Source: Streptomyces sparsogenes (GTDB taxonomy: Bacteria > Actinomycetota > Actinomycetes > Streptomycetales > Streptomycetaceae). From it: a stretch of DNA of 44,107 bases. Shown here one piece after another: positions 14,854 to 23,488 of this stretch. The notes under the pieces were generated by a model. The model was not told the DNA's origin. It saw only the letters and a program-made list of their open reading frames with translations, and searched no databases. How positions within the stretch are numbered: the first letter of the stretch is position 1; each line of letters starts with the position of its first letter. A program made the position numbers and the translations under genes. The stretch covers positions 1 through 44,107 of the forward strand of contig NZ_MAXF01000104.1 in NCBI RefSeq assembly GCF_001704635.1. The letters are read 5' to 3'.

Positions 14854-15518
14854 TCAAGGTCTTGCTGGCGGACGACCAGCGGCTGGTGCGCGCCGGATTC
14901 CGCTCCATCCTGGAGGACGAGGACGACATCACGGTGGTCGCGGAGGCGGGCGACGGCGACGCGGCCGTCTCGGCCTGCCGCGAACTGCGCCCCGATGTGG
15001 CGCTGCTGGACATCCGGATGCCCGGCACCGACGGCCTGGAGGCGGCTCGGCGGATCACCGCCGACCCCCGCCTCGAGGGCGTCAGGGTCGTCATCCTGAC
15101 CACCTTCGACCTGGACGACTACGTGTACGGCGCGCTGCGCGCCGGTGCCACCGGCTTCCTGGTCAAGGACACCGAACCCGAGGAGCTGATCCACGCCGTA
15201 CGGGTGGCCCACCGCGGGGACGCGCTGATCAGCCCCTCGGTGACCCGGCGGTTGATCGCCGAGTTCGCCGGACGGGTCAGGGCCCCCGAGCCGGGCCCCA
15301 GGCTGCGTGCCCTCACCGGCCGCGAACGCGAGGTGATGGAGCTGGTCGCCGCCGGGCTGACGAACGACGAGATCGCCGCCCGGCTGGTGCTCAGCCCGGC
15401 CACCGCCAAGACCCACGTCAGCCGGATCATGAGCAAGCTGGACGTCCGGGACCGCTCCCAACTCGTGGTGCTGGCCTACGAGTCCGGCATGGTCAGCCCC
15501 GGCTGGCTGGCGGGATAG
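14841..15518 (+). CDS. NarL/FixJ-family response regulator
   Basis: Cytoplasmic DNA-binding response regulator, 225 aa. The receiver domain shows the acidic pair in VLLADDQRLVRAGF, the phospho-acceptor Asp in VALLDIRMPGTDG (near residue 57), the Thr switch in VVILTTFD and the Lys in GFLVKDTEPEELI. The C-terminal LuxR-type HTH is LTGREREVMELVAAGLTNDE followed by SPATAKTHVSRIMSKLDVRD. ATG 14841 has GGAG four bases upstream; ATG 14850, overlapping the kinase stop as ATGA, is an alternative that shortens the protein by three residues. The likely targets are its own operon and the MMPL gene, both preceded by the same bipartite block. Confidence 0.92.
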   Translation: MAGMIKVLLADDQRLVRAGFRSILEDEDDITVVAEAGDGDAAVSACRELRPDVALLDIRMPGTDGLEAARRITADPRLEGVRVVILTTFDLDDYVYGALRAGATGFLVKDTEPEELIHAVRVAHRGDALISPSVTRRLIAEFAGRVRAPEPGPRLRALTGREREVMELVAAGLTNDEIAARLVLSPATAKTHVSRIMSKLDVRDRSQLVVLAYESGMVSPGWLAG

Positions 15519-15563
15519 CCCCCCACGACCGGAGGGGTACGCCGGCCCGGCACCCGCCCACCC

Positions 15564-15600
15564 GTGGGGTACGGCGGGTGTCCGCCCCGGGACGATGCCC
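15564..15600 (+). promoter_or_regulatory. Bipartite conserved block upstream of the MMPL gene (copy 2)
   Basis: GTGGGGTACGGCGGGTG at 15564-15580, then 12 bases and CGATGCCC at 15593-15600. It matches, in inverted orientation, the block at 13566-13602. The first part also pairs with CACCCGCC at 15551-15558 to form an 8-bp hairpin. It ends 32 bp before the MMPL start. Confidence 0.55.
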
Positions 15601-15632
15601 CGGGGCCCGCCCGGCCCGGATGCTTCCGGGCC

Positions 15633-17810
15633 ATGAGCGCACCTCCCCACTCCGCCACGTCCGCGGCCCCGGGCGTCTTCGGGCGCCTCGCCGCCTGGTC
15701 CCAGACCCACCGCTGGGGCGCACTGCTCCTGTGGGTCCTCGCGGTGGCCGCCGTCACCGCCGGATCACAGGCGGCCGGCAGCGCCTACCGCAACGACTTC
15801 ACCCTGCCCGGCACCGACTCCCAGACCGCCACCGACCTGCTGGCCGAACACGGCTCCCGCCAGGCGGGCGACAGCGTGCAGATCGTCTTCAGGGACGAGG
15901 GCGGGCTGCGCGCCGAGCGCGGGACCGTCGGCAGGACCCTCGACCGGGTCCGCGGCCTGCCCTCCGTCGTCGAGGTGCGCGGCCCCTACGCCGACGCCTC
16001 CGCGATCTCCCGGGACGGCACCGTCGGCTACGCGACCGTCACCCTCGACGGCAAGGCGGAGCAGGTGCCGAAGGAGGACGTCACCCGCGTCATCGACACC
16101 GCCCGGGCCGCCGAGGGCCACGGCCTGGAGGTCGCGCTCGGCGGCGACGCCGTGCGCGGCGCCGAGGAGGGCGGAGGCGGCGTCGCGGAGGGCGCGGGGA
16201 TGCTCGCGGCGCTGGTCATCCTCGTCATGCTGTTCGGCTCGCTGGTGGCGGCGGCGCTGCCGCTGGTCACCGCGGTGTTCGCGGTGGGCGGGGCCATCGG
16301 GCTCATCGCCCTGGCCTCCCATGTGTTCACGGTCGCCGACTTCACCCCGCCCGTCATGATGCTCGTCGGGCTCGGCGTGGGCGTGGACTACGCGCTCCTG
16401 ATCTTCTACCGCTACCGGCACGAACTCATCCGCGGCGCCGACCGGCACACCGCCACCCGCACCGCCCTGGACGCCGCCGGACGCACGGTCTTCTTCGCCG
16501 GCTGCACCGTCATCATCGCGCTGCTCGGCCTGGTCGCCCTGGGCCTGGGCGCGCTGCAGGGCGTGGCGCTCGCCGTCGCGCTGACCGTGCTCGTCACCAT
16601 GGCGGCCTCCCTGGTCCTGCTGCCCGCGCTGCTGGCCGTCCTCGGCGGGCGCGTCCGGCGCCAGGTGCTGCGGCGCGCCGAGCGGGCCCGGGCCAAGGGG
16701 AGGGAGGAGGGCCGGCGCTGGCGGGCCCTGGCCGGTGCCGTGCAGCGGCGCCCGCTGCCCGCGCTGCTGGCCGCCGTCGTGGCGCTGCTCGCGCTGTCCG
16801 CCCCGGCCCTGAGCCTGCGCCTGGGCTTCGCCGACGCGGGCAACGAGCCGACCACGTCCACCAGCCGCCGGGCCTACGACCTGCTCGCCGAGGGCTTCGG
16901 CCCCGGATTCAACGGCCCGCTGGTCGTGGTGAGCCGGGGCGACGCGGCGGCCGCCCGGGAGCTGCGGACCGCGCTCGCCCACACCGACGGCATCGTCGCC
17001 ACCACGCCGCCGCTGCCCTCCGAGGACGGCGCCGTCTCCACCGTCCTCGCCTTCCCCGCCACCTCCCCGCAGGACGAGGGCACCACCGACCTCGTCCACA
17101 CCCTGCGCGACCGCGTCCTGCCCCCGCTCGCCGGGCGCACCGGCGCCGAGTACCTGGTGGGCGGGCCCACCGCCGCCGCCCAGGACTTCGCCGACTCCGT
17201 CGCGGACCGGATGCCGCTGTTCGTCGCCGTGGTCGTCGGCCTGTCCGCGCTGCTCCTGATGGTCGTGTTCCGCTCCCTGCTGATCCCGCTGAAGGCCGCG
17301 CTGCTCAACCTGCTGTCCATCGCGGCCGCGCTGGGCGTGATCACGCTCGTCTTCCAGGAGGGCTGGTTCGGGGCGCAGCCCGGCCCGATCGAGGCCTTCA
17401 TCCCGGTCATGATCTTCGCGATCGTCTTCGGCCTCTCCATGGACTACGAGGTGTTCCTCGTCTCCCGCATCCACGAGGAGTGGGAGCGGACCCGGGACCC
17501 CTCCCACGCGGTCCGCGAGGGCCTCGCGGCCACCGGCAAGGTGATCACCGCGGCCGCCGCCATCATGATCGTGGTGTTCGCCGCCTTCGTGCTCAGTCCG
17601 GACCGGATGCTCCAGCAGTTCGGGCTGGGCCTGGCGGTGGCCGTCCTGCTGGACGCGGTGGTGATCCGCTGTCTGATCGTCCCGGCCGTCATGCGGCTGC
17701 TGGGCGCCCGCGCCTGGTGGCTGCCCGCCCCCCTCGCGCGCCGGCTGCCGAAGGTGGCGCTGGAGCGGCCGGACGCCGGCCGAGGCGGGCCGGAGCCGGG
17801 TTCCGGCTGA
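15633..17810 (+). CDS. MMPL-family transporter
   Basis: RND-superfamily membrane protein, 725 aa, of the MMPL class that exports lipids or hydrophobic compounds across the actinobacterial membrane. The layout is duplicated: membrane helix, extracytoplasmic loop (FTLPGTDSQTATDLLAEHGS), a bundle of about five helices, then a second loop and bundle. Typical signatures are LVGLGVGVDYALLIFYRYRH in the first half and FGLSMDYEVFLVSRIHEEW in the second, carrying the proton-relay Asp-Tyr pairs. The ATG at 15633 is preferred because the open frame upstream of it overlaps the conserved regulatory block. The gene follows the two-component pair in the same direction, suggesting induction by that system. 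The substrate is unknown. Confidence 0.9.
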   Translation: MSAPPHSATSAAPGVFGRLAAWSQTHRWGALLLWVLAVAAVTAGSQAAGSAYRNDFTLPGTDSQTATDLLAEHGSRQAGDSVQIVFRDEGGLRAERGTVGRTLDRVRGLPSVVEVRGPYADASAISRDGTVGYATVTLDGKAEQVPKEDVTRVIDTARAAEGHGLEVALGGDAVRGAEEGGGGVAEGAGMLAALVILVMLFGSLVAAALPLVTAVFAVGGAIGLIALASHVFTVADFTPPVMMLVGLGVGVDYALLIFYRYRHELIRGADRHTATRTALDAAGRTVFFAGCTVIIALLGLVALGLGALQGVALAVALTVLVTMAASLVLLPALLAVLGGRVRRQVLRRAERARAKGREEGRRWRALAGAVQRRPLPALLAAVVALLALSAPALSLRLGFADAGNEPTTSTSRRAYDLLAEGFGPGFNGPLVVVSRGDAAAARELRTALAHTDGIVATTPPLPSEDGAVSTVLAFPATSPQDEGTTDLVHTLRDRVLPPLAGRTGAEYLVGGPTAAAQDFADSVADRMPLFVAVVVGLSALLLMVVFRSLLIPLKAALLNLLSIAAALGVITLVFQEGWFGAQPGPIEAFIPVMIFAIVFGLSMDYEVFLVSRIHEEWERTRDPSHAVREGLAATGKVITAAAAIMIVVFAAFVLSPDRMLQQFGLGLAVAVLLDAVVIRCLIVPAVMRLLGARAWWLPAPLARRLPKVALERPDAGRGGPEPGSG

Positions 17811-17822
17811 GGCGGGCGCGCC

Positions 17823-17856
17823 GACCGCCGCGGGTGGCGGCTCGGCTCCGGCGGTC
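17823..17856. terminator. Candidate bidirectional terminator between MMPL and GH31 genes
   Basis: GACCGCCG (17823-17830) pairs with CGGCGGTC (17849-17856) across an 18-nt loop in the convergent gap. Confidence 0.45.
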
Positions 17857-17896
17857 CCGGCCCGTCAGGGCGCGCGCCGGCCCGGTTCCCCGCCCC

Positions 17897-19942
17897 TCAG
17901 GGCTCGCGCACCGGCAGCCGCGCGTCGTCGCGCAGGAACAGCGGGATCCGGTCCAGCGGCGCGGGCACGGTCACCGTCCTGCCGCCCTCCCAGCTGTCCC
18001 CGGTCCAGGCGTCCGTCCAGCGCGCCCCGGCCGGGAGATACGCGCTCCGCTCCGTCGCGCCCGCCTCCAGGACCGGGGCGACCAGCAGATCCGGCCCCAG
18101 CAGATAGGCGTCCGCGACGCCCCAGGCCGCCTCGTCGCCGGGGAACTCCAGGAACAGGGGGCGCAGCGGCGGCAGCCCCTCCTCGTGGGCGGCGCGCATC
18201 TGCGCCAGCACGTACGGCTTGAGGCGCTCGCGCAGCCGCAGGTAGGAGCCGAGGATGCGCTCGGCCTCCTCGCCGTACGACCACACCTCGTTGGGGCCGC
18301 CGGTCATGCCGGGCCCGAGCGGCAGCCCCGGGTCGCGGAAGCCGTGCAGCCGCATGATCGGGGACAGCGCGCCGAACTGGAACCAGCGGATCAGCACCTC
18401 GCGGTAGGCCGGATCGTCCGGGTCGCCGCCGTGGAAGCCGCCGATGTCGGTGTTCCACCACGGGATGCCGGACAGCGCCACGTTGAGCCCGGCGGCGATC
18501 TGCCGGCGCAGCGTCGCGAAGTCCGTGCCGATGTCGCCGGACCACAGGGCCGCGCCGTAGCGCTGGCTCCCCGCCCACGCCGAGCGGTTGAGGGTCACCA
18601 CCTCCTCCTCACCCGCCGCCCGCATGCCCTCGTGGATGGCGCGGGCGTTCTCGCGCGGGTACAGATTGCCGACCTCCAGGCCGGGCCCCGCGTGGTAGCG
18701 CAGGTTCGCGGGGAAGCCGGGCTTGAGCTCCGGCTCGCAGGCGTCCAGCCAGAAGGCGCGGATCCCGTACGGCTCCAGGTAGTTCTCCCGTACCCGCGAC
18801 CACACGAACTCCCGCGCCCGGGGGTTCGTCGCGTCGTAGAAGGCGACGTGGATCCGCTCGCCCTCGCGCACATCGGGCCAGTCGGCGTGCGCCGTGGGCC
18901 CGTACTCGGTGCCGACCAGGAGGCCCCGCTGCTCCATGGTGTCGTGGTTCTCGCTCAGCGGGGAGACCGACGGCCACACCGACACCACCAGCTTGATGCC
19001 GAGCCGCTCCAGCTCCCGCGTCATCGCCGCCGGGTCGGGCCAGGCGACCGGGTCGAACTTCCAGTCGCCCAGGTGCGTCCAGTGGAAGAAGTCGCAGACG
19101 ATCGCGTCGATCGGCAGCCCGCGCCGCTTGTGCTCGCGGGCCACCGCCAGCAGCTCCTCCTGGGTGCGGTAGCGCAGCTTGCACTGCCAGAAGCCGGCCG
19201 CCCACTCGGGCAGCATCGGCGCACGGCCGGTCACCGCCGTGTAGCGGCGCTGCGCGGCCGCCGGGTCCCCGGCGGTGATCCAGTAGTCGATCTGGCGCGC
19301 GCTGTCGGCGACCCAGCGGGTGCCGGTCGCGGCCAGCTCCACCCGCCCGATGGCCGGGTTGTTCCACAGCAGGGTGTAGCCGCGGCTGGAGGTGAGGACC
19401 GGGATCGCCACCTCGGAGTTGCGCTGCACCAGGTCGATCACGGCGCCCTTCTGGTCCAGCAGCCCGTGCTGGTGCTGGCCGAGGCCGTAGAGGCGCTCGC
19501 CCTCGTACGCCTTGAAGCGCTGCTCGATGCGGTGGTAGCCGTTGCCCGTGGCGGTGCGCAGCCGCGGCCCCGGCCACCAGAAGTGGGCGCGCTGCTCGGC
19601 GAGCAGTTCCCGGCCGCCCTCGGTGGTCTCGAACCGGATCATGCCGTCCGCGCCGATCCGGGCGGTGATCGCGCCGCAGGTCAGCGACGCCTGCCCGGCC
19701 TCGATCCGGACACTCGCGGCCGCCGGTGGCGGGGCGTCGAGGAGCGCGCCGGGCAGGTCCTCCAGCAGCGGCCCGCCGAGCCGGGCCCGGACCCGGATCG
19801 CGTCGGGCCCCCACGGTTCCAGACGCACGGTCTCCTGCCGCCCGGTCCACTCCAGCGCGCCGTCGCGCTCGCCGAAGCTGCCGACGGTGGGGGAGGACTG
19901 GGCGAGCGACGCCGATGCGGTGGCCGGCGGTGACGGTTTCAC
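17897..19942 (-). CDS. Glycoside hydrolase family 31 (alpha-xylosidase/alpha-glucosidase-like)
   Basis: Probably cytoplasmic retaining glycosidase, 681 aa, with no signal peptide. After an N-terminal beta domain (LYGLGQHQHG) comes the catalytic barrel. The nucleophile is the Asp of IRAFWLDACEPE (near residue 399) and the acid/base the Asp of ALWSGDIGTDF (near 470). GIPWWNTDIGGFHGG and SPIMRLHGFR follow, typical of GH31 and reminiscent of YicI-like alpha-xylosidases. The GTG at 19942 is chosen because GAGGAG lies six bases upstream; a 29-residue Arg/Pro-rich upstream extension is unlikely. It lies 133 bp after the LacI gene on the same strand and is presumably repressed by it. Substrate could be xyloglucan-type oligosaccharides or maltose-like sugars. 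Confidence 0.9.
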   Translation of the reverse strand: MKPSPPATASASLAQSSPTVGSFGERDGALEWTGRQETVRLEPWGPDAIRVRARLGGPLLEDLPGALLDAPPPAAASVRIEAGQASLTCGAITARIGADGMIRFETTEGGRELLAEQRAHFWWPGPRLRTATGNGYHRIEQRFKAYEGERLYGLGQHQHGLLDQKGAVIDLVQRNSEVAIPVLTSSRGYTLLWNNPAIGRVELAATGTRWVADSARQIDYWITAGDPAAAQRRYTAVTGRAPMLPEWAAGFWQCKLRYRTQEELLAVAREHKRRGLPIDAIVCDFFHWTHLGDWKFDPVAWPDPAAMTRELERLGIKLVVSVWPSVSPLSENHDTMEQRGLLVGTEYGPTAHADWPDVREGERIHVAFYDATNPRAREFVWSRVRENYLEPYGIRAFWLDACEPELKPGFPANLRYHAGPGLEVGNLYPRENARAIHEGMRAAGEEEVVTLNRSAWAGSQRYGAALWSGDIGTDFATLRRQIAAGLNVALSGIPWWNTDIGGFHGGDPDDPAYREVLIRWFQFGALSPIMRLHGFRDPGLPLGPGMTGGPNEVWSYGEEAERILGSYLRLRERLKPYVLAQMRAAHEEGLPPLRPLFLEFPGDEAAWGVADAYLLGPDLLVAPVLEAGATERSAYLPAGARWTDAWTGDSWEGGRTVTVPAPLDRIPLFLRDDARLPVREP

Positions 19943-20075
19943 GGGGCGCTCCTCGGGATGCGGCGGTGGACGTACGGGGCTGAGAGCTCTACGGGCGTAT
20001 CGCTTCGGGGACGTACGGCTCAGGGGCACTACGAGGGCGGGACTGCCCCGCGAGGGCGGGCTTCAGGGGGCCGGG

Positions 20076-21092
20076 TCAGGGCGCGGTGTGCGGCGCCGGG
20101 CCCGAGCTCGCCCGCACCGTCAGCTCGGGCGCCAGCAGGGTCACCTCGTCCGCGCCGCGCCCCTCCAGCTTGGCCACCACCAGCTCCACCGCGCGCCGGC
20201 CCATCTCCTCCGCGGGGATGGCGACGGAGGTCAGCCGTACCGAGGCCTGGGCGGCCACCTGGTCGGGGCAGACCGCCACCACCGAGATGTCCTCCGGGAC
20301 CGCGCGGCCCTGCCGGCGGAGCAGGCTCAGCAGCGGGTCGATGGCGGCCTCGTTCTGCACCACGAAGCCGGTGGTGCCGGGGCGCTCGTCGAAGATCCGG
20401 GCCAGCGCCCCGGCCATGGACTCGTAGCTGCCCTCGCAGGGCCGGTGCAGCAGGCGCAGGCCCAGCTCCCGGGCCCGGCCGCGCAGCCCCTCCAGCGTGC
20501 GCACGGCGAAGCCGGTGTGGCGCTCGTAGACCGCCGGCGCCTCGCCGACCACGGCGATCTCGCGGTGGCCGAGCTGGGCCAGGTGCTCGGCGCACAGCGC
20601 GCCGGTCGCCGTGAAGTCGAGGTCGACGCAGGTCAGTCCGACGGTGTCGGCGGGCAGTCCGATCAGCACGGTGGGCTGCCGGGCGTCCCGCAGCAGCGGC
20701 AGCCGCTCGTCCTCCAGCTCCACGTCCATCAGGATCATGGCGTCGGCCAGCCCGCTGCCGGTCACCCGGCGCACGGCCGCCGGGCCCTCCTCGCCGGTCA
20801 GCAGCAGCACGTCGTAGCCGTGGGCGCGGGCGGTGGTGGCCACCGCGATGGCGACCTCCATCATCACCGGCACGTACATGTCGGTCCGCAGTGGCACCAT
20901 CAGGGCGATGATGTTGGAGCGGCTGCTGGCGAGGGCGCGGGCTCCCGCGTTCGGGTGGTAGCCGAGCTCCTTGATGCTCTGCTCGACCCGCTCGCGGGTG
21001 GGGGCCGAGATCGAGCGCTTGCCGCTGAGGACGTAACTCACCGTGCTGGCGGAGACCCCGGCGTGCCGGGCGACCTCGGCGAGGGTGACCAT
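20076..21092 (-). CDS. LacI-family transcriptional repressor
   Basis: Sugar-responsive repressor, 338 aa. The N-terminal HTH is VTLAEVARHAGVSASTVSYV followed by the hinge YHPNAGARALASSRS. The remaining ~280 residues form the periplasmic-binding-protein-like effector domain (IIALMVPLRTDMYVPVMMEV, then VAIPAEEMGRRAVELV near the end). The ATG at 21092 has GGAG seven bases upstream. Two copies of a perfect GAAGCGCTTC palindrome bracket its promoter, so autoregulation is strongly suggested. The GH31 gene directly downstream is the obvious co-transcribed target, and the effector should be a sugar released by it. Confidence 0.93.
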   Translation of the reverse strand: MVTLAEVARHAGVSASTVSYVLSGKRSISAPTRERVEQSIKELGYHPNAGARALASSRSNIIALMVPLRTDMYVPVMMEVAIAVATTARAHGYDVLLLTGEEGPAAVRRVTGSGLADAMILMDVELEDERLPLLRDARQPTVLIGLPADTVGLTCVDLDFTATGALCAEHLAQLGHREIAVVGEAPAVYERHTGFAVRTLEGLRGRARELGLRLLHRPCEGSYESMAGALARIFDERPGTTGFVVQNEAAIDPLLSLLRRQGRAVPEDISVVAVCPDQVAAQASVRLTSVAIPAEEMGRRAVELVVAKLEGRGADEVTLLAPELTVRASSGPAPHTAP

Positions 21093-21174
21093 GCGGGGAC
21101 TCCATCCGACGTGGACCGCGACAGGGGACTCTTCGGCGGACCCACGCAGGACTCCACCGGAGAGGGGCAGTCAG

Positions 21175-21187
21175 TGAAGCGCTTCGA
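21175..21187. promoter_or_regulatory. LacI-type operator O2, downstream of the promoter
   Basis: TGAAGCGCTTCGA, containing the perfect palindrome GAAGCGCTTC at 21176-21185 with the central CG typical of LacI-family operators. It lies between the promoter and the lacI start, about 40 bp beyond the -10 box. Confidence 0.8.
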
Positions 21188-21227
21188 CAGGGCTGCCGGG
21201 CGACTCCTGGCTGGCTGCACCGTATCG

Positions 21228-21256
21228 ACAGTAATCCTGTACGGGTTCGCTGTCCA
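21228..21256 (-). promoter_or_regulatory. Sigma-70-like promoter of the lacI-GH31 unit
   Basis: On the minus strand TGGACA (-35, 21256-21251) and TACTGT (-10, 21233-21228) are spaced by exactly 17 bp. The -35 differs from TTGACA at one position and the -10 fits TAnnnT. It is flanked on both sides by LacI-type operators. Confidence 0.75.
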
Positions 21257-21261
21257 GATAG

Positions 21262-21274
21262 TCGAAGCGCTTCA
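21262..21274. promoter_or_regulatory. LacI-type operator O1, upstream of the promoter
   Basis: TCGAAGCGCTTCA is the exact reverse complement of the other operator. It ends six bases from the -35 box. Centre-to-centre distance to the other site is 88 bp. Confidence 0.8.
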
Positions 21275-21336
21275 ACTGGCTTTTTCCACCGCCTCGGGCC
21301 ACCCGCTTTGCCGCCCCGTCGACCCGGAGGCACACT

Positions 21337-21359
21337 GGCACCGTACGTGCCGGTAATGT
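21337..21359 (+). promoter_or_regulatory. Possible operator and -10 box for the acyl-CoA dehydrogenase gene
   Basis: GGCAC and GTGCC (21337-21351) form a 5-bp dyad around CGTAC, and TAATGT at 21354-21359 fits a -10 box. No good -35 is seen. The gene starts 35 bp further on. Confidence 0.3.
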
Positions 21360-21393
21360 CACGAGACCGTCGATTCGCGGCAAGGGAGCACCC

Positions 21394-23337
21394 ATGACCG
21401 CATCATCCGTCAGGCCGGTGTCCGAGCGCGAAGCGCGCCAGGTCGCCGAGGCAGCCCGCGAACAGGTATGGCACAAGCCGAGCTTCGCGAAGGAACTGTT
21501 CCTCGGCCGCTTCCGGCTCGATCTGATCCACCCCCACCCCGCTCCCGCCCCGGACGACGTGCGGCGCGGTGAGAAGTTCCTGGAGAAGCTGCGCGAGTTC
21601 TGCGAGACCCGCGTGGACGCCGCCCGCATCGAGCGCGAGGCGAAGATCCCCGACGAGACCGTCCAGGGCCTCAAGGAGATCGGCGCCCTCGGCATGAAGA
21701 TCGACCCCAAGTACGGCGGCGCCGGCCTCACCCAGGTCTACTACAACAAGGCCCTGGCCCTCGCCGGCTCGGTCAGCCCGGCCATCGGCGCGCTGCTCTC
21801 CGCCCACCAGTCCATCGGCGTGCCGCAGCCGCTCAAGCTCTTCGGCACTCAGGAGCAGAAGGGCACCTTCCTGCCCCGCTGCGCCCGCACCGACATCTCG
21901 GCCTTCCTGCTCACCGAGCCGGACGTGGGCTCCGACCCGGCCCGGCTCGCCACCACCGCCGTGCCCGACGGGGACGACTACATCCTCGACGGGGTGAAGC
22001 TGTGGACGACCAACGGCGTGGTCGCCGACCTCCTCGTGGTCATGGCCCGCGTCCCCGCCTCCGAGGGCCACAAGGGCGGCATCACGGCCTTCGTCGTCGA
22101 GACGGCCTCCGAGGGCGTCACCGTCGAGCACCGCAACGCCTTCATGGGCCTGCGCGGCCTGGAGAACGGAGTGACCCGCTTCCACCGGGTCCGCGTCCCC
22201 GCCGCCAACCGCATCGGCCCCGAGGGCGCCGGCCTGAAGATCGCCCTGACCACCCTCAACACCGGCCGGCTCTCGCTGCCCGCGATGTGCGCGGGCGCCG
22301 GGAAGTGGTGCCTGAAGATCGCCCGCGAGTGGTCCGCGGCCCGCGAGCAGTGGGGCAAGCCGATCGCCCGCCACGAGGCCGTCGGCGCCAAGATCTCCTT
22401 CATCGCGGCCACCACCTTCGCCCTGGAGGCCGTCATCGACCTCGCCTCCCAGATGGCCGACGAGGACCGCAACGACATCCGGATCGAGGCGGCGCTGGCC
22501 AAGCTCTACGGCAGCGAGATGGCCTGGCGGATGGCCGACGAGCTGGTGCAGATCCGCGGCGGCCGCGGCTTCGAGACCGCCGCCTCGCTCGCCGCCCGGG
22601 GCGAGCGCGCGGTCCCGGCCGAGCAGATGCTCCGCGACCTGCGCATCAACCGCATCTTCGAGGGCTCGACGGAGATCATGCACCTGCTGATCGCCCGCGA
22701 GGCCGTGGACGCCCACCTGTCCGTGGCGGGCGACCTCATCGACCCGGACAAGTCCCTGTCCGACAAGGGCAGGGCGGCCGCCAAGGCCGGCGGCTTCTAC
22801 GCCCGCTGGCTGCCCGGCCTGGTCACCGGCCCCGGCCAGCTCCCGCGCGCCTACGCCGAATTCCGGCCCCCCGGCCACCGTGACCTCTCCCCGCACCTGC
22901 GCTACGTCGAGCGCTCGGCGCGCAAGCTGGCCCGCTCCACCTTCTACGCCATGTCCCGCTGGCAGGGCCGGATGGAGACCAAGCAGGGCTTCCTCGGCCG
23001 GATCGTGGACATCGGCGCGGAGCTGTTCGCCATGAGCGCCGCCTGCGTACGGGCGGAGATGCTGCGCACCACGGGCGACCACGGCGTCGAGGCCTACCAG
23101 CTCGCCGACGTGTTCTGCCGGCAGGCGAGGATCCGCGCCGAGGAGCTGTTCGAAAGGCTGTGGACCAACACCGACGACCTCGACCGCAAGGTCGTCTCCG
23201 GCGTCCTGGCGGGCTCGTACAGCTGGCTGGAGGACGGCGTGCTCGACCCCAGCGGCGACGGCCCCTGGATCGCCGACGCCACGCCGGGCCCGGCCACGAA
23301 GGACAACGTCCACCGGCGCATCAGGCCTTGCGCCTAA
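21394..23337 (+). CDS. Acyl-CoA dehydrogenase family protein
   Basis: FAD-dependent acyl-CoA dehydrogenase, 647 aa, longer than the ~380-aa housekeeping enzymes because of a C-terminal helical extension of about 200 residues, as in VLCAD-like and FadE-type proteins. Landmarks are MKIDPKYGGAGLTQVYYNKA, AFLLTEPDVGSDPARL, KLWTTNGVVADLLVVMARV, FVVETASEGVTVEHRNAFMG, REQWGKPIARHEAVGAKI and QIRGGRGFETAASL. The catalytic Glu is expected in RIFEGSTEIMHLLIAREA (near residue 423). AGGGAG lies six bases before the ATG. It is divergent from the lacI gene and appears to be monocistronic. Chain-length preference cannot be read from the sequence. Confidence 0.92.
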   Translation: MTASSVRPVSEREARQVAEAAREQVWHKPSFAKELFLGRFRLDLIHPHPAPAPDDVRRGEKFLEKLREFCETRVDAARIEREAKIPDETVQGLKEIGALGMKIDPKYGGAGLTQVYYNKALALAGSVSPAIGALLSAHQSIGVPQPLKLFGTQEQKGTFLPRCARTDISAFLLTEPDVGSDPARLATTAVPDGDDYILDGVKLWTTNGVVADLLVVMARVPASEGHKGGITAFVVETASEGVTVEHRNAFMGLRGLENGVTRFHRVRVPAANRIGPEGAGLKIALTTLNTGRLSLPAMCAGAGKWCLKIAREWSAAREQWGKPIARHEAVGAKISFIAATTFALEAVIDLASQMADEDRNDIRIEAALAKLYGSEMAWRMADELVQIRGGRGFETAASLAARGERAVPAEQMLRDLRINRIFEGSTEIMHLLIAREAVDAHLSVAGDLIDPDKSLSDKGRAAAKAGGFYARWLPGLVTGPGQLPRAYAEFRPPGHRDLSPHLRYVERSARKLARSTFYAMSRWQGRMETKQGFLGRIVDIGAELFAMSAACVRAEMLRTTGDHGVEAYQLADVFCRQARIRAEELFERLWTNTDDLDRKVVSGVLAGSYSWLEDGVLDPSGDGPWIADATPGPATKDNVHRRIRPCA

Positions 23338-23405
23338 ACCGGCGCCGCTCTCGCGGACCTGGCCGGTCGCCGTAGGGGTTGCTCAATTGATGGTTGCGGT
23401 GGACC

Positions 23406-23425
23406 CGGGGCGAGGTTGAGCCCCG
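23406..23425 (+). terminator. Weak hairpin after the acyl-CoA dehydrogenase gene
   Basis: CGGGGC (23406-23411) pairs with GCCCCG (23420-23425) across 8 nt. Short stem; it may instead belong to the dxr leader. Confidence 0.3.
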
Positions 23426-23488
23426 AGTTCACCATGCCGCTGCCGGACCCGGTCACCCGAGCCGTGCGCGAAGGGCAACAATGGGGCA

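Noticed and set aside
14828..19933. A 1701-codon plus-strand open frame over the response regulator, MMPL and GH31 genes
   Set aside because: It is out of frame with two clear genes and antisense to a third, and its translation is Arg/Pro/Gly-rich noise.
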